DNA of 64,000 bases from the NCBI RefSeq assembly GCF_036192275.1, contig NZ_CP108088.1, forward strand, positions 6,511,501 through 6,575,500. Direction: 5' to 3'. A program made the translations under genes and the position numbers. Under the pieces are notes generated by a model that did no database searches, had not been told where the DNA came from, and saw only the letters and a list, made by a program, of their open reading frames with translations. Positions 60,019-64,000 of this stretch are shown piece by piece; the stretch's first letter is position 1, and the number at the start of each line of letters is the position of its first letter. Source of the DNA: Streptomyces sp. NBC_00250. Lineage in GTDB: Bacteria; Actinomycetota; Actinomycetes; Streptomycetales; Streptomycetaceae.

Positions 60019-61221
60019 CTACCCGCGCAGCACGAGCGCCTGTCCGGCGACCACGAGGAGGACCTCCTCGCACTCGTCCGCGAAGGCCGCGTTCAGCCGG
60101 CCCAGCTCGTCCCGGAAGCGCCGCCCCGCCGCCGTCGCCGGCACCACCCCCGAGCCGACCTCGTTCGTCACGGCGACGACCGTACGGCGGGTCGCCCGCA
60201 CCGCCGCCACCAGCTCCGCCGTCCGCTCCCGCAGCGCCGTCTGCCCGCCGGCCGCCCATGTCGCGTCGTCCCATGCGCCCACCCGGTCCATGGCGTCCGT
60301 CAGCCACAGCGACAGACAGTCCACGAGCAGCGCGGGCCCGTCCTCTTCGAGCAGCGGTACGAGGTCACAGGTCTCGGCGGTACGCCAGGAGCCCGGCCGC
60401 CGCTCCCGGTGCAGGCCCACCCGCTCCGCCCACTCCGGGTCACCCTCCCGGCTCCCGCCCGTCGCCACGTACAGCACCTCGGGGAAGGTCTCGAGACGCC
60501 GCTCGGCCTCCACGGACTTCCCCGACCGGGCCCCGCCGGTCACCAGGGTCCGCCGGGGCACGTCCGGCACCTCGTGGTACTCGCCCACGTACAGCGTCGT
60601 CCCGTCCGGCACCGCCCGCGCGCCCGCCGCCGCGAGCCGCCGGTCCAGCTCGGCCCCGGTCGGCGCGTCGTGGTCCAGGTGGACGGCGACCACGTCGGTC
60701 GAGGGCCCGACGGCCCCGGTCGCCCGCAGCCGGGCCAGCGCGTCCGGCCGGCCCGTCACATCGGCGACCACCAGGTCGTACGGCACCCGGTGGTCCTCCG
60801 GAAGCCCCGCCGGGGACCCGCCCGGCGGCAGATAGAGCAGCGTCTCGCCGTCCGCCGAGGTCACCTCGTACCCGGTACCGGGGGAGTCCATCGGCACCGC
60901 CCGCACCCGGTGCCCGGAGATCAGCGTCAACTCCCGTCCGTCCGGCACCCGCCCGGCGGTGGGCAGTCCCGCGGGCAGGTCCACCGCGGGCCCGTCGTGC
61001 GGATGGGTCAGCAGCACCTGCCGGACGCCCACCAGCGAATGCCCGGACCGGGCCGCCGCCAGGGCGGCGCCCGGGGTCAGATCGAGCAGCAGGGCCCCGT
61101 CGACGAGCAGCGCCGTCGCGGCGCGGACCCGTGGCCCACGGGAGCGCGCGCACACGGCGCAGGGGCAGTCGGGACGGGGCAGTCCGAGCGGGGCGCCGGT
61201 GCCGAGCAGAGTCAGTTCCAC
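60019..61221 (-). CDS. cobU: Bifunctional adenosylcobinamide kinase/guanylyltransferase fused to an MBL-like domain
   Basis: 400 residues from GTG 61221, with GGAGGA seven bases upstream. Residues ~1-220 resemble a metallo-beta-lactamase fold (VELTLLGTGAPLGLPRPDC, LLTHPHDGPAVDLPAG) but the canonical HxHxDH is reduced to HxHD. Residues ~225-400 are CobU: Walker A GGARSGKS, LLVDCLSLWLTD, and VTNEVGSGVVPATAAGRRFRDELG. CobU phosphorylates and then guanylylates adenosylcobinamide. The front domain's role is unknown. Divergent from the 68-residue gene. Confidence 0.93.
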   Translation of the reverse strand: MELTLLGTGAPLGLPRPDCPCAVCARSRGPRVRAATALLVDGALLLDLTPGAALAAARSGHSLVGVRQVLLTHPHDGPAVDLPAGLPTAGRVPDGRELTLISGHRVRAVPMDSPGTGYEVTSADGETLLYLPPGGSPAGLPEDHRVPYDLVVADVTGRPDALARLRATGAVGPSTDVVAVHLDHDAPTGAELDRRLAAAGARAVPDGTTLYVGEYHEVPDVPRRTLVTGGARSGKSVEAERRLETFPEVLYVATGGSREGDPEWAERVGLHRERRPGSWRTAETCDLVPLLEEDGPALLVDCLSLWLTDAMDRVGAWDDATWAAGGQTALRERTAELVAAVRATRRTVVAVTNEVGSGVVPATAAGRRFRDELGRLNAAFADECEEVLLVVAGQALVLRG

Positions 61222-61312
61222 CCTCAGATCCTCCCGCGCCACCGCGAGCCGTGCGCGCCCGGCTACTCTGCGGGCAGGAAACCGATCATCCGGTGAGCGC
61301 CAGGAGGCGGAC

Positions 61313-61519
61313 ATGGCATGGACGTGGCGGTTCGAGAAGTCCGACGGCACGGAGGTCGAGCCGGTGGTGACTCCGGAGGAGTTCACCACCCAGGGCGACG
61401 CGGAGAGCTGGATCGGCGAACACTGGCGTGACCTCCTGGGTGGCGGTGCGGACCAGGTGACGCTCTCGGAGGACGGGACGAAGATCTACGGCCCGATGCC
61501 CCTGAACGCGGAGGGCTAG
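61313..61519 (+). CDS. Small conserved hypothetical protein
   Basis: 68 residues from ATG 61313, with AGGAGG six bases upstream. Acidic, with tryptophans at both ends of the N-terminal half (MAWTWRFEKSDG, then SWIGEHWRDLLGGG). Compact beta-alpha-beta look. A -10-like TACTCT lies about 44 bases upstream. No recognised domain or partner. A strong hairpin follows at 61537. Confidence 0.75.
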   Translation: MAWTWRFEKSDGTEVEPVVTPEEFTTQGDAESWIGEHWRDLLGGGADQVTLSEDGTKIYGPMPLNAEG

Positions 61520-61536
61520 AGCGCCCGGCGGCCAAG

Positions 61537-61574
61537 GGCGGGGGTGCGGGCCCAGAACACCCGGCACCCCCGCC
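61537..61574 (+). terminator. Hairpin downstream of the 68-residue gene
   Basis: GGCGGGGGTGC / GCACCCCCGCC 11-bp perfect stem with a 16-base loop. The ~190 bases from here to the HtrA-like gene hold no convincing gene; the sequence is skewed and repeat-like. Confidence 0.6.
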
Positions 61575-61767
61575 ACCCACGTTGTGGGCAGGACCCCCAA
61601 GGGCGGAACGGGTGGGCACGACGGACGGCGCCCCTTGCCGGGCCTGGGCTTCCGCGCCTGAACCCGCACCCCGTGTGTGCCGCACTTGGTGGTGCGGGTC
61701 CAGGCTCAAGGGGCGGAGGCCACACGGCGGTGGGCGAGGGTGCCCGCACAGCCGGGCGCGGCGGGGG

Positions 61768-62841
61768 CTATATCTCGCCCAGCGTGACCTGCGCCTTCTT
61801 TGTCGCCGTCCCCCGGACATACGTCACCGTCACCTCGTCCCCCGGCTGAAGCGGGGCCAACGCCTCCGACAGCGACGTGATCGTCGTGATGTCCGTGTCG
61901 CCGAGCCGCGTGATCACATCACCCGGCTCGAGCCCCGCCTTGCCCGCCGCCCCGTTCGCCGGCGCCTCGACGACCGCCACGCCCGCCGGCTCGTAGTCGT
62001 CGTCGAGCACCGTGCGGCCGGTGATGTTCAGGGCCGCCCGGCCCGAGTCCGTCACCTTGCCGTCCTTGATGATCTGGTCCGCGATCGTCCGCACCATCGA
62101 CGCGGGGATCGCGAACCCGATGCCGGGCGCCGAGCCGCCGCCCATCTCCGGGTCGATCGCCGCGAGCGTCGGGATGCCGATGACCTCGCTGTCCAGGTTC
62201 ACCAGCGCACCCCCGCTGTTGCCGGGGTTGATCGCGGCCGACGTCTGCACCATGTTCGCGATGGTCGCGCCCGTGCCGCCGCCGTTCTGCCCCTCGCTGA
62301 CCGTGCGCCCGGTCGCCGAGACGATGCCCTGGGTGACGCTGCCGGACAGGCCCAGCGGAGAGCCCATCGCCAGCACGATCTGCCCCATGTCGACGGCCGC
62401 CGAATCGCCGAACCTCGCCGGCTTCAGCCCTTGCGGCAGCGATGCCAGCTTGATCACCGCGAGGTCCTGCTCGGGGTAGGCGGAGACGAGCCGGGCGGTC
62501 ACCGACTGCCCGCCGGTCGCGGCGCTGACCTGGAAGGACGTATCCCGGCCGACGACGTGCGCGTTGGTGACGATGTGGCCCTTGTCGTCGTAGACGACCC
62601 CGGAGCCGAGGCTTTGGGAGGCCTCGATCTGGACGACCGACGGCAGGACGTTCTTGATGACGGCCTGGTAGTCGTCCTGGAGCTCGTTGGCGGCGAGCGG
62701 CGCCGCCGCCTGGGTGGACCGCTCCGGCGCGGGCGTGGCCCCGCCGGAGGAGCAGCCGCCGACGAGCGCGACGGCACAGGCCGCGGCGGTCAGCGGGAGA
62801 AGCCGACGGAGGGCACGGACATAGGTACGGGATACGTCCAT
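61768..62841 (-). CDS. HtrA-like trypsin-type serine protease, lipoprotein with PDZ domain
   Basis: 357 residues. The signal peptide ends with a lipobox ALVGGC (Cys at about residue 30). The catalytic triad is His in IVTNAHVVG, Asp in QDLAVIKLA and Ser in NPGNSGGALVN. The C-terminal PDZ domain has AGLEPGDVITRLG. This is a membrane-anchored, extracytoplasmic quality-control protease of the DegP/PepD family, with PDZ binding of misfolded C-termini. No CssRS-type two-component gene is in view. Divergence from neighbours is simple; next gene upstream is a methyltransferase on the same strand. Confidence 0.93.
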   Translation of the reverse strand: MDVSRTYVRALRRLLPLTAAACAVALVGGCSSGGATPAPERSTQAAAPLAANELQDDYQAVIKNVLPSVVQIEASQSLGSGVVYDDKGHIVTNAHVVGRDTSFQVSAATGGQSVTARLVSAYPEQDLAVIKLASLPQGLKPARFGDSAAVDMGQIVLAMGSPLGLSGSVTQGIVSATGRTVSEGQNGGGTGATIANMVQTSAAINPGNSGGALVNLDSEVIGIPTLAAIDPEMGGGSAPGIGFAIPASMVRTIADQIIKDGKVTDSGRAALNITGRTVLDDDYEPAGVAVVEAPANGAAGKAGLEPGDVITRLGDTDITTITSLSEALAPLQPGDEVTVTYVRGTATKKAQVTLGEI

Positions 62842-62932
62842 GTCCGGAGTATCCGTTTCGCCCCCGTCCCGGGGCCCGGCGAGCGCACCCGATCAGGGGT
62901 GCGCGACCCCGGGCGCGGACGGCGACGGTTCG

Positions 62933-63709
62933 TCAGCCCCGTACCCCGCACAGGTGCAGCAGTGCCGCCACCCGCCGGTACGGCTCCGTCCGGCCCGCCC
63001 GGTCCTCGGCGGCGAGCAGCCGATCCAGTTCCTCGGCGGCCGGCAGGCCCGCCTCGGCGGGGACGCCGTCCGTGAAGACCCGCACCCCGTACCAGGCGTG
63101 CAGCGGTGCCGCGATTCCCGCCAGCGTCGCCGTCAGCGCGTCGAGGCGGTCGGCGCGCACCTTCACGCCGTTGTCGTCGGTGTAGACGTCCGAGTCGAAG
63201 CCGGTGAGCGCACCGGACCAGTCACCGGCGAGCCCGGGGCGCATGGCGAGCGCCTCGCCGTTCCGTACGACCAGGGAGAGGAGGCCGCCGGGGGCGAGCA
63301 TCCGGGCCAGGCCCGCGAGCAGCGCGTCGGGCTCGTCCGCGTACATGAGGACGCCGTGGCAGAGGACGACGTCGAAGCTGCCGGGGAGGAAGTGCACCCC
63401 GGTCTCGCGCCCGTCGCCCTCGATCAGCCGGACCCGCTCGCGGATCCCGGCGGGTTCGGTCGCGAGCGACTCACGGGCCGTCTTCAGAAGATCGGGATCG
63501 GCTTCGAGGCCGGTCACCGTGTGCCCCGCGCGTGCGAGGCGCAGCGCCTGCGTGCCCTGACCCATGCCGGCGTCGAGGATCCGGAGCCGCTGTCCCACCG
63601 GGTAGCGGCCGGATATCTGCTCGTCGAGCTGGCGGGCGACGATCTCCTGCCGGATGGTGTCGCGCAGCCCGCCGGAACCGGCGGGCCAGTGCACGACGAC
63701 GGGCAGCAC
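62933..63709 (-). CDS. Class I SAM-dependent methyltransferase
   Basis: 258 residues from GTG 63709, the first conventional start. LRILDAGMGQGTQALRLARAG is motif I, with GLEADPDLL and SFDVVLCHGVLMY as motifs II/III, and AWYGVRVFTDGV near the C-terminus. Probable small-molecule or tRNA-related (CmoA/SmtA-like) methyltransferase. The frame continues upstream to a CTG at 63778 that overlaps the DUF3043-type stop (CTGA) and has GGAGAG five bases before it, so the true protein may be 281 residues. Coupled to the upstream gene in that case. Confidence 0.88.
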   Translation of the reverse strand: MLPVVVHWPAGSGGLRDTIRQEIVARQLDEQISGRYPVGQRLRILDAGMGQGTQALRLARAGHTVTGLEADPDLLKTARESLATEPAGIRERVRLIEGDGRETGVHFLPGSFDVVLCHGVLMYADEPDALLAGLARMLAPGGLLSLVVRNGEALAMRPGLAGDWSGALTGFDSDVYTDDNGVKVRADRLDALTATLAGIAAPLHAWYGVRVFTDGVPAEAGLPAAEELDRLLAAEDRAGRTEPYRRVAALLHLCGVRG

Positions 63710-63774
63710 GGGGCCGCCCGACTCCGACGTCGCCGCACCGAAGGCGCGCTCGACGGGCTCCGAGCTTTCGGCGC

Positions 63775-64000
63775 TCAGGGCCGCTCTCCGCGCTTGACCT
63801 GCGGCTTCGGCAGTCGCAGTCGGCGCATCTGGAGCGTACGCATCAGGCCGTAGGCGATCGCGCCGCGCTTCGGCTCGTTCGGGAAGCGCTCGTTGAGCTG
63901 CTTCCGGAGCCGGATCCAGATGCCGACCGAGTCGATGACGATCAGGATGATCACACCGAGCCAGAGCAGCAGGGAGATGTTCTGCAGCGACCGGTTGGCG
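63775..64000 (-). CDS. DUF3043-family membrane protein, 3' part (start outside window)
   Basis: The last 74 codons of a minus-strand gene that enters from the right edge. It contains a hydrophobic helix (LLLWLGVIILIVIDSVGIW), then IRLRKQLNERFPNEPKRGAIAYG and a basic tail LRLPKPQVKRGERP, typical of DUF3043 actinobacterial membrane proteins. N-terminus and helix count are unknown. Its TGA overlaps a possible CTG start of the methyltransferase gene. Confidence 0.8.
   Translation of the reverse strand, partial: ANRSLQNISLLLWLGVIILIVIDSVGIWIRLRKQLNERFPNEPKRGAIAYGLMRTLQMRRLRLPKPQVKRGERP

Noticed and set aside
54744..61221. Cobalamin riboswitch upstream of cobS, cobT or cobU
   Set aside because: No B12-box-like sequence is seen in any of the intergenic regions before these genes.
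61575..61767. Structured RNA in the gap before the HtrA-like gene
   Set aside because: Repetitive GC-skewed sequence with short hairpins, but no family motif or conserved arrangement I can support.

Overview
The window is high-GC actinobacterial chromosome, almost certainly Streptomyces. The evidence is the very strong third-position G/C bias, frequent GTG starts, GGAGG-type ribosome sites, type I and type II glutamine synthetases in one neighbourhood, and the block glnII, glnA, lipA/lipB, aceE, sucB-lpdA, pepA and cobS/T/U typical of Streptomyces core chromosome. I see no tRNA, rRNA, insertion sequence, CRISPR array or prophage. About 61 protein genes can be supported, most in short units with 1-4 nt start/stop overlaps.

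Layout. 1-11 kb: the 3' end of a pullulanase-type gene, small enzymes and regulators, a putative diiron protein coupled to a flavin/2Fe-2S reductase (2.4-4.4 kb), a large sigma-like/membrane protein, a tyrosine phosphatase, and a Met/His-rich membrane protein followed by a PepSY protein. 11-25 kb: nitrogen assimilation. A receiver-less OmpR-type regulator lies by glnII, and both glnII and glnA have recognisable GlnR boxes. Between them sit a vWA/TROVE-like protein coupled to an ARPP-2-like protein, a frameshifted oxidoreductase, a MocR/MarR/hydrolase unit, a small gene under a DNA-damage (PafBC/RecA-NDp type) promoter, and a cyclodipeptide synthase coupled to a CYP121-like P450.

25-47 kb: lipoate synthesis (lipB, lipA), an assortment of regulators, SDR enzymes and acetyltransferases, a soluble Ser/Thr kinase fused to a polarisome-like coiled coil, then the 2-oxoacid dehydrogenase genes (aceE with an operator-like palindrome over its promoter, a GntR/FCD regulator, sucB-lpdA) and pepA. 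LipA/LipB supply the lipoyl groups that SucB carries, and Lpd reoxidises them.

48-54.7 kb: a tight five-gene operon encoding a secreted polysaccharide deacetylase, a PelF-type GT4 glycosyltransferase, a polytopic membrane protein, a GH135 (Sph3-like) protein and a GH114 (Ega3-like) lipoprotein. This is the best candidate for an under-described system: a bacterial counterpart of the fungal galactosaminogalactan / Pseudomonas Pel exopolysaccharide machinery.

54.7-64 kb: lower-ligand assembly of cobalamin (cobS, cobT, and cobU fused to a metallo-beta-lactamase-like domain), membrane proteins including a rhomboid-like protein and an MprF-type lysyltransferase, an HtrA-like lipoprotein protease, a methyltransferase and the 3' end of a DUF3043-type gene.
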